This document shows, piece by piece, positions 22,094 through 33,897 of a stretch of DNA of 64,000 bases (positions are counted from its first letter, which is position 1; every line of letters starts with the position of its first letter). Made by a program: the position numbers and the translations under genes. The notes beneath the pieces are model-generated. The model saw only the letters and a list, made by a program, of their open reading frames with translations. It was not told the origin of the DNA and ran no database searches. This DNA is from Gnetum montanum (taxonomy: Eukaryota; Streptophyta; Gnetopsida; Gnetales; Gnetaceae), in NCBI GenBank assembly GCA_015680685.1, contig MNCI01029448.1:114307-178306 (forward strand), written 5' to 3'.

Positions 22094-24020
22094 TCATTTG
22101 GGGCCCTAAGTTCTTTTTAAGTTTTTTTTTTACACATTTTTGTTTTACAAATTTCTTTAACTTTTCTTGTTTTTGTTTTTCAACATCATTATACTTTTTC
22201 ATTTTGTGTGTGTGTGTGTGTGATCCACCTTGTAAGTTTTTCATTCAATAAGTGTTCTTCATGATGGTATGAACTGTTTTCATGTTGATTGCTAATGTTT
22301 GGTTTTTACCTTTAAGTCATGATGTTGATACTAAGGTATGTTTCTTTTGATATGGTAGACAATGAGTTCACTTCATCCATTCATCCACCAGTTTCTATGG
22401 TCTCTCTAAGCTTGGAAATTTATAGTCTTTTCTAATAAGAACTTTAACAAATTGGTGACTGGACATTTCTCAAACTAAGGAAGGACTCAAGGATTGAAAA
22501 GGGTGTGAATTCAAGGGAACTTGAAGCATTTGTGTTGGCCATTCTCTTAAGGTGCTTGGATGTTTTCTTCTTGAGTTTTCTTACCGCTTCGACGTTACCC
22601 AATCATCGGGAAGCTAAGCAATAAAAATAACAAAGTCTATGCATGGTGTGGTTCTCACGCATAAACACATAAAACATAAAAAAAAAGGAAGGAAAAAAAA
22701 GGAAAAAGAAAAAAAAGTGAGAATTCAAAACACACCCCTTAGGAAAAATAATCCCTTGGGCTACAAGAACTGGTTATGGAACTAAAATAAAAATGTTTCC
22801 TTTAACTAAGGCCCTTCTCGCTTCCCATTCTCTCCTCCTTGTTTCATCGGAATGGTGGTGGCTCTTGGGTGAAGTCATTCTTGTTACTTCAAGGGGATGG
22901 ATTAGCCGAATGCATTAATGAAAAGTCATTGGAAGTGGTTTGTTTGAGGCTGGAATTGGAATGAGATTTGCTAAGTCACATTAATCATGAAACACACAAG
23001 GGGCTGTACACCACCTTGTTCCTTGGGATTCCATTCCATTCTCTTCTCTCCATCCTTCTCTCCATTGTTCACCTCATTGCCGGTTGTCTCATTAGTGTAT
23101 ATTTTAGTTGATGCATTATTTTCTTTTTGATAAATTCTTGCAGTTAAGACTTTAACTCTTGTTCCAAATGACATTCCCAGAGCCTACAGACTCTTTGAAT
23201 GTGGGTTTATCATGGCATTAAGGGCCTGAACCTGCTTTGGGGAGGATCCACTGACATTCCTATTTGGTGCTCCAGTTAACNACTTTGGGGAGGATCCACT
23301 GACATTCCTATTTGGTGCTCCAGTTAACTTCTTTTCCCTAACATTTTTGAAATTAATTTTATTTTGTTCATTTCCATCTTGACATCCATTTCATCAATGT
23401 TATAGTTGTCCCTTTTTCTTCATCTTTCTTGTTCCTTTTCTTTCTCCATTCTATCACTACCGGAGGTTCATGATCAGTCATGGGGGTACAGGGCCCAATT
23501 TTTTCGATTTTCTCCTAATCCCTACACCTTCTATAGTCACCAATACTATATCTCTAGATCCGCAAACAGCCATACCACAACCAAGCCAACGAACCTTTCA
23601 CCACAGCAAGGTATCAACTACATTGAAATTCATTTGCCCTTGCTAATATAAGATTGTGTTGTATGTGTAGATGGCAATCATGTAACAAAAGATTGGATCT
23701 AGAAGGAACACTTGGAATGGAGCAGTGTTGGAAGAAACCATGCAAGGAGTAAGATTGATGGTGCGCTTACGGATGGACAATGAAAGGTGCAATCTTGGCA
23801 TTGGCAGCAGCAACACTTCTTTCTCTCTCTCTTTCTCAGCTGCCAAATGAGGCTTGATGCCAATGTAATAAGGTGTTCACTCTTGTTGTCATGAACACCA
23901 GTTTTGTCATGTCTTGTAATGATGATTTGTTCACAAATCATCCCATTAGTTTCATTTTGAGACAATAATCCCATACCTTCCCAATATTATTGTAAGGAAC
24001 TCAAGGATGAGTTTTTATTC
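22094..24020 (+). other. A3 3' non-coding region
   Basis: No gene supported. It holds a (GT)n run at about 22206-22222, A-rich tracts near 22677-22715, a second PPT-like motif at 23476-23489, the artefactual duplication around N 23281, and a CT-rich tract (about 23817-23838) ending in CAG. Confidence 0.6.
23235..23328. repeat. 46-bp exact duplication either side of an N (assembly join)
   Basis: 23235-23280 and 23283-23328 are identical and separated by N and one base. Homologous elements A1 and B have one copy only. This looks like overlapping contig ends joined without merging. Confidence 0.85.
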
Positions 24021-24033
24021 AGTCATGGGGGTA
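24021..24033 (+). other. A3 polypurine tract
   Basis: AGTCATGGGGGTA lies directly before the 3' LTR. Confidence 0.8.
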
Positions 24034-24892
24034 TGATGGGACGTGATATTGAACGGGCTGCGATATCACGTACATGATATCGCAGCCGCTGCAATATCAC
24101 ATCCCACGCCATATTGCATCTTCCCCGCTATATCGTGTACACGATATCGTGGTGCGTCGCAAAGTCTATAAATAGGAGGTGGCTCTCCCTTGTTTCCCAT
24201 CCTAGGCTTAGACTGTAGTGAAACTTTGGCACTTTGATCCCTCTAGAGATAGAATATTTTCCATGTGCCCACAATAGGAACTCCAAAGTGAACGGATCTT
24301 TATTCGAGCAGATATTGTACTTGAACACATATTTGTGTACGAAAATAAAGATGAACTTCTTGGATAAACCTTGCAGTGCATGGAATAGGCTAATTAGGAC
24401 TTTATTTATTATTATTTACTATTTTCCATTTAAATGATTTATTAGGAATTAAATCTCTCTCAACCCTTCTCTCCTAGTTAAGTGCCTTAGTATGACCGCT
24501 TCGAGCACGTGCGTTACGCGTGGTGATCCTAACAACGACTAGCGTTTGGTAACCACGGTTGCATTGGTTCAGGGTGTGAATGGTAAGTGGGAATGGATGC
24601 TAACGCTAGGATAATTCAGACTTAGTTAGTTACTTAAAGTTAGTAATTAGCCTCTTCAACCCTTCACCTCAATAGCATAGGAGATAAAATAGAAAAGCTA
24701 TAAAAATCATATACCTCGGACTTACTTAACCATACACTATGAAAAATACAAGTAAGTCTGGGAATACAATGAATAATTAACCTTAAGTGTTTCATGAGGC
24801 GTGTAGGCACTTAGTCTACGGAGTTTGACCAGATTGCGCATGTTACGCTCATATTCGTATGGTTGAGTGTAGGGGTACCTCGCCACTCATCA
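24034..24892 (+). repeat. A3 3' LTR with expanded palindrome array
   Basis: Matches the 5' LTR but has about seven GATATC or near-GATATC units at 24045-24150, against two in the 5' LTR. TATAAATA is at 24167-24174. Ends CGCCACTCATCA. Confidence 0.9.
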
Positions 24893-25230
24893 GGTTCCAT
24901 ATTTTATATGTTTTGTAGGAGATTAAATTGACTTCAGAACTTGATTCTAATAGAGCATTGCATGGTATATTCCTAGTTACCCATAGATAGATCAAAGGAA
25001 CTCTTGGGTCAATTCACTTTTGCAGGAGCAACCCTGCCTTAATCAAATTGGTAATAATTGCAATGAGCATGGCAGTCTATATTTTTAGACTTAATGATGA
25101 TGAAAGCTTGTTAAGAGTGAGAAGATCTATTTTCAAAGAAGATGGTCTTGATAAAGCTCCTATTTTGCCAGTCTTTTCTAGACTCGTCCTAAAGAAAGGA
25201 CATTTCTTTGTTTAGCCCTTAGAATTGTTG
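24893..25230 (-). pseudogene. pro: G aspartic protease, N-terminal part
   Basis: The minus strand reads A-L-L-E-S-S-S-E-V-N-L-I-S (about 24913-24960), then a Trp-Asn, and stops at the A3 junction. The equivalent in A3 is ALLDLGSGVNLIS and in B ALLDSSSGVNLIS. The catalytic Asp is Glu in G and the following Gly is Ser, so the enzyme would be inactive. Confidence 0.65.
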
Positions 25231-27908
25231 GTGAGCTCTTATATCTGTACATTTATTACCCTTGTAGCCTTCTTTTGTTGTGGCTGTGATGGTAGTTCAC
25301 CCTGCATTACGAGTGGTGGCACTAGTGGCAAAGGATTTGGGTAGGGATTTGAAAGATCAACTACTTGCAGGGTGCATGTGCGAGTTTAGATTAGTCCTTT
25401 AGTGGTGTCATTTGATGGTGTTGAGGTGGGTGATATTGTGGAATTTGAACAATGGCATTCGCCAGTAAAATTGGATACTAGACATAGTATCCATAAGGAT
25501 TAAGTTATTGGTATTGATACTATTGGTGTGGTGGTGGCATGGCCCATAATTGTGGTTGCTACCACTATTGATAGTAGTGCTCCTATGGCTATGGCAACAC
25601 TTTAGTAGGATAGTACATTGGTTGAGGTTGTCGTCTGTAGTTACCTTGAGAATAAGGCAACTATTTGGACATTTTCTTTTGAACAAATCATGGGTTAAGT
25701 GCATATGCCCCAATTTCTTGCAGATGTACCATGACTAGAAAACATCCCTTAGGATGTTTGTACTAGTACATAGTGCAACCTTCATCATTTGTGTAGCTGG
25801 TGTTTGAGTACCTAGCTACTAAAGCAAATTTGCCCTTTTGTCAAAATTCCTTCTTCTTCTTTTTGTATCTACCTCTGTTGAGTGTTTTTTCTACTTTATC
25901 CTCTACAATATTAAGTGCTATTGTACATCGTTCATCTACCAAATCCCACATTTTGGCTAGATGTACTACTACATTGGCAAAAAATTTCTGAATCGACAAC
26001 ATCTCTTTCATGATGACATGGTTCAAGGTTTTTTCCTCTTAAGTATCACACACCCATGCATCTCTTTTTTGGATTGATGGATCCCTGTCGTATTCTTCAG
26101 CTGATTCCCTTTTTTGGAGTTCTCCTTCTTCTTTTGCCACTTGATCGATGAGTCTTTAAATCCAATGGATGGTTAATTCTAATAGTCTTCCTTTAGTATA
26201 AACCCCAAGGGTCTCTCTTGTTTTGCTTCTCAGCCCATCCACATTTTCGCTACCTATATTGCTACATCAGCAACAAATTTTTGAATTGGCAACATCTCTT
26301 TCATGATGACTTGGTCCAAGGTTTCCTCCTCTTGAGTGTCACATAGCCATGCATCTCTTTTTTGAATTAATGGATCCCTATTGTATTCTTCAGCTAATTC
26401 CCTTTTTCTGAGTTCTCATTCTTCTTTTGCCACTTGATTAATGAGTCTTTGAATCTGATGGATGGTTAATTTTGATAGTCTTCCTTGGGTATAAACCCCA
26501 AGGGTCTCTCTTGCTTTGCTTCTCAGCCCATCCATGATGTGCCTTAGTTGTTTCTTTGATGAAAATTTGTGGCCTAGGCATCTATTTAATAGTGAATAAT
26601 ATCTGTCCATTACTACATCAAGGGTCTTATGAGTTTCTTGCTTCTAGTTTTGGATTTTCTTTTTTAGGTTTGATACTCATGAATATGTCTAATATTTTTC
26701 ATTAAAAATTTCAAGCATGATACTCTAGCATCTGTTGGATTCAGGTTCTAGTGACTTACACCAGCTTTTGACTTCCTTCACAAGTGTTCTAGGAAATAGC
26801 TTTAATTTCTACTAATCATTCTCTATGTTTTAAAGGGCACAAGCATCATGAAATGCTTGAAGGTAATGCTACGGATTAGCATTGTAATCTCCTTCAAATT
26901 GAGGCATATTATTCATATCTAGCCACTTGATTTAGCTATCTCTCACATGTTTGGCTAGTATGTAGACTACTTCTTGAATGTTGATCATGTTCCAAGTTGT
27001 CATAAGGGATTCATCATCATGATCAAGTTCATAGGCTTTGTGGTAGCAGTGACCCCTTCTATGCTTGTGCCTCTCTTGATCCTCTCTTCTATCTCTATGC
27101 CTTCTTCTCTCATACTCCTCATCTTCTGAATTAGAATACCTTGAGTATTGGTCATGATGACCATGAGCTCTTCTCTTTTCCTTATCAAAGTCTCAATACT
27201 TGTGTTATCTCCTATCATAGTCCTCTAATGATCATGATGAAGTAGAGGAGGTAGCAAGAGAATGGTGTTGATTGGTTCTCCTTTCATGACTCTTTTGAGT
27301 TTCCTTATAGGACTTAACAAGTCCCTTGGCCTAGAGTCCCACTTGTATCTTGAGGCAGTAGCCTCACCCTTGTGTGGCTCTACTAGGGTAGAGTGAAGTT
27401 GGGCTTTGATAGGTTCTTCTAGCCTGATGATAGGTGTATTTGATGGCTCCTCATGGTTCATGTGGAGTTGTTCCAAAATGAACTAATCATCATCAAGCTC
27501 TTCTATGACAACATATGTGTTAGTTTGCTTCCTCTTGTTATGTATATGTTTGATTTCCATGGCAACATCTCTTCTCATTTGCTCCTTTGTGAATTCATAG
27601 GATCTGGTCATGTGTGGAGTCACATGATACCCTTCTTGAATCTGGTCCAAATGCATTCCCTTTAGAGTAGTTTCTATCATGTTCAGTGCTGCACGTTCAG
27701 GAGGTAGGACTATGTTGTCTTGCATGTCTCTCCATCTCACTTATTTGTCTTGATGGAATATGAAGGTAAAGTCTAGATGATATGGATCAGTGTGATCATA
27801 AGTAATACGTGTTTGCATTGGCATTCCACAATCTTCTTCATTAGCAATTTTGTCACTACTTCTTCTTGTTTCCTTGGCAAGTGATAGTTGAACATCATGT
27901 GAAGCCAT
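25231..27908 (-). pseudogene. gag: G gag (decayed, with 293-bp duplication)
   Basis: The minus strand starts at ATG 27908 (MASHDVQ). The N-terminal block W-R-D-M-Q-D-N-I-V-L-P-P-E-R-A lies at about 27735. Next comes a charged Arg/Lys/Glu-rich segment (27000-27480), then the gag core with 'MDRYYSLLNRCLGH' and 'IMDGLRSKARETLG' (26416-26610). Many stops and frame changes follow. A 293-bp tandem duplication (25946-26531) repeats part of the region after the core, and 293 is not a multiple of three. The knuckle-like motif is no longer clear. G's gag N-terminus is longer than and different from that of A3/B. Confidence 0.7.
25946..26531. repeat. 293-bp tandem duplication inside G gag
   Basis: Two diverged copies, 25946-26238 and 26239-26531, share e.g. 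'aacatctctttcatgatgac' and 'aaaccccaagggtctctctt' with a constant offset of 293. Divergence between copies shows the duplication is old. Confidence 0.75.
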
Positions 27909-28034
27909 GTTATCGTTTTTTGATGGTTTGCGTTAAGTGTGCTTTATATTAAGGTTGTGAAGATTAGAGTTAGGTTTTGATACAACAAACTTTGGAAAAT
28001 TAATTACTTAGTATAACATTGACTTATCCCTAAT

Positions 28035-28045
28035 AGTGGCACCAA
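28035..28045 (-). other. G primer binding site
   Basis: On the minus strand TTGGTGCCACT follows the LTR, a decayed version of the family site. Confidence 0.6.
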
Positions 28046-28928
28046 TGATGAGTGGTGGAGTGTCCAACACCCAACCATATAAGATACGAGTGTTCATGTG
28101 CAATCCTAGTCAAACTTCACAAATAAGGCAATGTGATTATACCAGTAATTGATTAATGTTGGCAATCATTGTCTTTCCACGTGAGTTAGTAAAATCAATG
28201 TGTATGGTTTAACTCACGATGAGGTATATGTTATTGATGTTGAATTGGCCATTAGGCTCCTAGTAAACATGAAGTGAAAGTAAAGGTTTCTAAATATAAG
28301 TGACAATAAAACAAATCTAAACTAGCCTATGTGATGAGTAGCTAGTCTTGATCTTCCGATCACACCTTGGACTTCATACAATTACTACTGGGATTACCAA
28401 GTACCACACTACTAGATGCACCAAGTGATAGTACTACTAGGTTACCAAGTAGTTATACTTACATGCTCAAGAGCAGTCATACTCATTCTGCTTAATGACA
28501 TTAAAAGTAAATTGCAAGTATGGTAAACATTAACTATGAAAATAGTAAAACAATAAACTAATTAAAAATAGAAATGAAACTAAGTGTTGCTGCAATGATG
28601 TAGAGTAATCTCAATCTCTATTGTCATGCATGCAATGCTTCCAAGTACATCACACTCGAATAAAGATTCCATTCAATTACAAAACATCACACTGTGGGCA
28701 CACATTGCTAAGTAATGAATTCAAGAAAACAAACTAAAAGAGTTCTGTTACTAGGCTATCAAATCTACTGCAAATCTGTGTACGTAAGTGTTACTTATAT
28801 AGGCTGGCACACATCTCGCGATATCATTTATATGATAATGTATGCTAAGATAGGATAATGTATCTACGACATCATAGATACAATATCGTAACTATGATAT
28901 CGTTGACTCAAAATTTTTGGATTTATCA
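28046..28928 (-). repeat. G 5' LTR
   Basis: Plus strand begins TGATGAGTGG and ends TTTATCA. Homologous along its length to 4919-5799. Minus-strand TATA-like CTATATAA lies at about 28795-28802, with GATATC-type motifs beyond it (28816-28910). Confidence 0.8.
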
Positions 28929-31412
28929 GTTGCCAAATTCGTATACAAATATGTGCATCTCATGAGTTGAAATACATATGAATGTTTATAGACACCTGAT
29001 AATCCAAGCTTCATCTCCTCTATCAACCCCAACACTCATCAGTGTCTTTGATTCTATCACCTACATAAAACAGTCAGCATAAACTAAGTGAAAACCTTTA
29101 CACTTTACACTTCCCTTGTCAAATGATGAACAAGTAGTGAGCTAGAGGAGAGAAATGAGGATAAAGACCACCCTACATTAAAGGTTATTCATACTAATGC
29201 ATCATATATCACAACACAAACACATCAAGCATGGCACCAATCAATGCAATACAACACACTAAGCATGGATAGAAATCAATACATCATATATCAATACCAA
29301 CATAAGCCTACATATTTTACATCACTAATACCCACACGTACTTCAATATAAACACTAGACTTAATTATCATAACATGCACACATAATTCACAACCTACAT
29401 ATCTTTGGTTAGTATAAAATGTGCATCAATTGTCATAAGTACCTATTAACAAATGTTTGCATGTCTTTTATTTACTTGATTGATGCTAGGATTCATCAAT
29501 CTGCAACCTGCAACCACTAGCCTTTTAGAGGACTAACCATAGAGACACCTAGCTCTCCCACTCCTAAGATGAAGTCTAAGACAAAAGCCTCACTAATGCA
29601 TAACAATTGAGTTTAATCCCATACTCTCTATAAGGTGCCCCACAACCAAGCAATCCACACACTTCATGCTATCAACAAGTAATGCATCACAATGGAGTTC
29701 AATCCCATACTCTCTATAAGGTGCCCCACAACCAAGCAATCCACACACTTCATGCTATCTCCATTTGTTGATTGACCATAAGCAACTAGCACTACATGTA
29801 TCATCGTAAAGACAAAGAACAAGGCATGATGCTAAGCTAGCTTAAGCCTTAATAATACATGTATTTTGGCACCAACATCACACCTGCATGCGTCACATCA
29901 CATGTACAAATCATATATTACCACAAGTCAAATTACTACAACATAGGCATGTGTTACATTAATGACAAACCATTTCCACATTTGCAGCTCAATCAACCGG
30001 GATACACTGAATTTGCCAAGAACCAGAATACAAAGTATGAATTTAACAGCCTATATAAAGTTTTTGTCCAAACTTAAAAGGAAAAAAAAAAAAAAAAACA
30101 CATAGCACAGCAAAATCAAACTCATGTACTTCCAGCCAAACCAAGAGACACTGATGGTAAAGATTCCCAACCAAGCCGATCCTTCATTCACAACACAGTA
30201 ATCTCCCTTAAACAGTCACCAACAGAACCGTATATAAACCCAATTGTTCCCAGAAGAAAGAAATCCATTCCAGAATAAACAAGAGACGAACGCATGTCAA
30301 GCGCTATGCAACTGAACAGTAAATGGCAACAATTCTGCTATTCTGCTATTCGAGTTTTCTGATGTTGAACTGAAGAAAGGAAAAGAAAACAGAAAACTGA
30401 TGAATCAAACTTCCCAGAGCAAGCTGGCACTGCACTCAGTTACTGAAAACAACCGTTTCCAAGCAATACATAATTTCCACCTCATCCCTTGAAAAAAAAA
30501 AACAAAACAACAGTTTCAATCAAATTCTTGTACGTGCAAATTATTTTGAGTTTCCTTTGGCAATAACAAAACCCCATCAGGTAACCGTGCATAATAAGGG
30601 ATGCCATAGCATTGACCGACCAATTTTCTTGGAGGATAAAAGGTCATTTACATCTTTGCCCATCATGATGCATGCATTGTGGATTTTTTTTTATGGCCGT
30701 CCCGATTCTCTCTCCACTGCATTCAGATTCTGAAAATTGTATTTTGGAAACTTCGTATTTGAAAACTTTCAAAACTTTTTTTTTTCCTTTGAAAGTTTAA
30801 TGAAAAATTTAAAACATAATGCCTTTCAGTGTATTTTATCTAGGAAAGATAATTTCATAATGGCTTCTGAAAATCAAAATTGGAGAGCTGTTGGTTATTC
30901 ACCTATTCCTTGTCATAAAAAGAAGTGTCAAAATTGTGCACGTCAATGTCTCATCTCAATTTTCTATTCTAACACGTCAAGTTTCTATTATAATTGTTTT
31001 GGTTTTCCATTAACGTCACTTATAACGTAGATTCTGCAAGATCCTGAGATATACCAATCCTTACCATTATATTCCTAATAATTCACCCATGAGTTTCCCG
31101 CCAGCAATGCTACGGATGCATGCATTTGAAAACCCTTAACATTACACTTCACGCTGCATAAATAATTTATGGCCTCTGCTTTCATTACCTATGGTTCTGT
31201 TCACAGATTGAGAGCCATGCTTTCCGCTGGCTTGCAAATCAGAATTCAGGGCTAACTGCTAATAAAATTGAGTTCAGTGAAGGCTAAAGATTTCAGCTGC
31301 AATTATGGAAATGGAAATGGAAATGATAGGTGGACCACTACTTTGGCATTTAGCAAGGCCACCATCTTCCTTATTTCAAAGCAAGGTGCCGCATATGGGA
31401 ATAGTGTAGCCC
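28929..31412. other. Host DNA upstream of the transporter pseudogene
   Basis: No LTR family blocks and no convincing coding frame. It includes an 86-bp tandem duplication (29594-29759) and an 18-A run near 30083. The short open frame at 30737 has no recognisable match. Confidence 0.45.
29594..29759. repeat. 86-bp tandem duplication
   Basis: Units 29594-29679 and 29680-29759 share TAATGCAT at the start and 'ataaggtgccccacaacc' at the same offset. Only a few bases differ. Confidence 0.8.
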
Positions 31413-32417
31413 ATGATGGAAATAAGCCCTAGAGCTTGTGATACAGAGGATGGCTGTGAGACCAATGCCAAGTCCGTATCTTCTTTCGAAGCAAAAAATT
31501 CATACAGAGAAGAAGGCAGAAATGGAGAGTATGATCATGTTAGATCTGCACACAGAATTGGGCATGGTAAGTATTGTAAGGCCTGGGAAATTTGGTTAAC
31601 TCCATGACTCAACTGCTATCATGGAAGGTTTTTAGGAATTTGAACTGTATGGGAGACTGGTTATTTCCTGAATCATTCTTGTACTATTCTTCATAAGGGA
31701 CAGTTACTTGAATGTGCTATTTAAAGTACATCTTAATGTTAACATCTAGCGATGTGTTCTTGCTTAGTTCATAAGGGGGACTCTTCGTCAAAAACTACAA
31801 AAGATAGTTATGCATTAGTGGTCACATACTTAATGTTCATGCCTAGCACAAAAGGATTTTCAGATAGGAGTGAGTATGATGTTTCAATGATTAATTGTTC
31901 TTGCCTTTTATTTTCACATTGTAGATCCCTGGTATCAGCTTGGAGTCCTGCTGGCCGTGAGTTTCAATTGTGGCTACATCTTGAGTTATTCAGATCTTGT
32001 CTTAAAGAATACCGGATGGACACTGGGTATTATAAGCATGATTATCCTGGCAGTGTTGTCATTCTGGGCAGAGTTATTCAAATCTTGTCTTAAAGAATAC
32101 CGGATGGACACTGGGTATTATAAGCATGATTATCCTGGCAGTGTTATCATTCTGGGCAAATTGTTTTCTAGCAAAGCTGCACATAATTGAAAGGAAGAGA
32201 TTCATTAGATACAGAGACAATGGAATATGCTTTTGGTAAGTGCATGTAGACAAATGTTATTAGATTTTTTATTAAAAAAAAATGGTATTTGCCTCATATT
32301 GGCAGAGGGTGCTTTTGTTACAGGAAGAAAAGTGTCTTATCTAACATGCTGTCTACAGTTTACGTTCTTTATTTTGGGAAACATGGGATTTTTGTTGCTT
32401 GCTGGAAGAGCACTTAA
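31413..32417 (+). pseudogene. Proline/amino-acid transporter-like gene (AAAP family), truncated and broken
   Basis: Three exon-like blocks of a plant ProT-type permease, a plasma-membrane carrier that takes up proline or related compounds with protons. Exon 1 (31413-31566) is a hydrophilic N-terminus ending S-A-H-R-I-G-H before GTAAGT. Exon 2 (31925-32235) completes Asp and reads P-W-Y-Q-L-G, then membrane helices around G-Y-I-L-S-Y-S and G-W-T-L-G, then A-N-C-F-L-A-K-L-H and R-F-I-R-Y-R-D. Exon 3 (32324-32417) has L-Q-F and G-F-L-L-L-A-G-R-A-L-K. The order and motifs match ProT transporters. An 88-bp tandem duplication in exon 2 shifts the frame. The exon 2/3 phase is off by one base, and later exons, most of the roughly 430-residue protein, are absent. 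Sure of family, not of substrate. Confidence 0.8.
31983..32158 (+). repeat. 88-bp tandem duplication in transporter exon 2
   Basis: 31983-32070 and 32071-32158 are nearly identical, with about two differences. The unit length is not a multiple of three, so the reading frame after the first copy is lost. Confidence 0.9.
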
Positions 32418-33619
32418 GGTACTTAATTGGTCACTACAAGCTTTAGTTTGGCATTGATTTCTTGTGCAGATCTTAATTCTTATTTTTTTATAGCTGTTAG
32501 CAAGTTGTCAGTGATTTGAATACACACACTATTCTAGACTTTTATTGAAGCAATATATGTAATGCTCTGATATCATATAGTACAAACTCGGGTTCTGAGG
32601 TTTTGCCTTTTACCTTTCATTTTGCATGTGGTGATGCTTGGCATCTTTGCTATGAAGTGCTCTGGAGATAATTGAAAAGCATGAGATTAAGAATTTTGAG
32701 ATTGGAACTCCAATGTAACCGCTGGTAGGAATTGATGTATACTGTACGCAATTTCTTCCTCCTTAGGCATCAAACCTCAAGCTGAAACTGCTTCTGATTA
32801 TGTAATAGTGAGCTGCTCAATACCACCAAAAATGATGCAACCATAGGCAGTAGTGAGTGACAACTAAACTTTCAAAGAATAAACAGCAGTGGATAAAACT
32901 ATTAGTAAAACAAAAAATAATAATTTTTATGATCTGTAACAGTGAACACTAATCGAGGGAAGAAAAACATAGGGGCAAACTGTAAAACTAATCAAGCTTG
33001 GCAACAGGGCATTGAACTTTCAAAAGCAGTTAACCACTTTTGCTGTGGTTACGTGAGGGAAAAATGTGGGTCATTGTAATGGCATCGTATTATCCCTCGT
33101 CTCTTTAATGGTTTAAAAAGATTAATTATACATATTTCCTTGTCACATTTCTAACATTTATACATCTTACTTGGTTTGTGAAGCCGAAAATTGACAATGT
33201 TTTGAAATGATTGGAAGTTTGAGTTAGAGGTTTTAGGACTCTCCTCTCGGGAAGCAATAACTTATGAAAATATGCCCATACAAAAGAATCATTGAAGTTA
33301 ATCTCTAGAATTATGAAAGGTAGAAAAGTCCTATCTTCTCAACATGTTAAGGTCAATGAAGTTAGGAGGTACGTAGGCCCTATAATGAACCCACCATTAT
33401 ATTGAGTCATATTCTTATTAGTTGTTGATGTAAGTCTAGCCTCATGTTTTGAGAAGTTGGAGTTAAAAATGTAGGGAAAATTTAGAGGTTGGTTATTAGG
33501 GTATACAGTTGTACTGTCTCTAGGTGGTTTTTGGCATCCTTAGAAAGTTTATTTCTTATTTTAAAATCCTAAAGATTCAATGTGTTAGTAAAGTGCTTCG
33601 ATTTTTATTGGTGTGAATC
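32418..33619. other. Unassigned DNA between transporter remnant and element C
   Basis: Searched for further transporter exons and LTR blocks and found none. AT-rich. Confidence 0.4.
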
Positions 33620-33755
33620 TAACGATTGCAACAGTTAGATTCACCTTCTAGAACTAGTGTACTTAAAAACATAAAGTCAATGGAATTTGACCAAATCACA
33701 GAGTGAATGCTAGTTATTCATATGATTGGGTGTAGGGTATACTCATCGCTCATCA
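33620..33755 (+). repeat. C 5' LTR, only the end recognisable
   Basis: About the last 130 bp match the D LTR, ending 'gtgtagggtatactcatcgc' plus TCATCA. Upstream sequence does not match, so the LTR is truncated or replaced. The start is approximate. Confidence 0.5.
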
Positions 33756-33774
33756 TTGGCACCATTGCAAGGAT
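33756..33774 (+). other. C primer binding site
   Basis: TTGGCACCATTGCAAGGA follows the LTR end, a decayed Athila-type site. Confidence 0.65.
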
Positions 33775-33897
33775 TTTAGTTAGGTACGTGCACTATCTAG
33801 GACAATAATGAAATCATTTAATGATCACTATAACAGTATTAACGATTTATTTTTTGGAAATATTTGTATTTTAAGACACTCATTATTAACTAAAAGA

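Larger units (their letters stand above)
17820..24892 (+). mobile_element. Element A3: complete gag-PR element inserted in G
   Basis: LTRs at 17820-18597 and 24034-24892, flanked by GGTTT (17815-17819) and GGTTC (24893-24897), a 4/5 target duplication. Internal content is a primer site, one gag-protease region and about 1.9 kb of 3' non-coding DNA ending in a polypurine tract. RT, RNase H and integrase are absent. Both breakpoints are in G's protease gene, so G's protease was intact in layout when A3 arrived. An assembly join with an N lies at 23281. Confidence 0.9.
4919..28928 (-). mobile_element. Element G: minus-strand Athila-like retrotransposon split by F and A3
   Basis: The LTRs at 4919-5799 and 28046-28928 are in the same orientation and clearly homologous along their length. 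They bound one element of about 10 kb once F and A3 are removed. In element order: 5' LTR, primer site, gag (27908 to about 25230), protease (24893-25230, then 17045-17819 beyond A3), 3' non-coding DNA (16683-17044, then 8777-9837 beyond F), an internal GATATC cluster, ORF2, polypurine tract and 3' LTR. Flanks are CTTGC (4914-4918) and GTTGC (28929-28933), a 4/5 target duplication. No RT, RNase H or integrase was found. This is the most decayed complete element in the window. Confidence 0.8.

Noticed and set aside
23235-23328. Genuine tandem duplication in A3
   Set aside because: The N between exact copies and the single copy in sister elements point to an assembly artefact.
30083-30100. Poly-A run as the end of a processed pseudogene or SINE
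   Set aside because: No coding match or flanking duplication could be seen; kept only as a run in unassigned host DNA.
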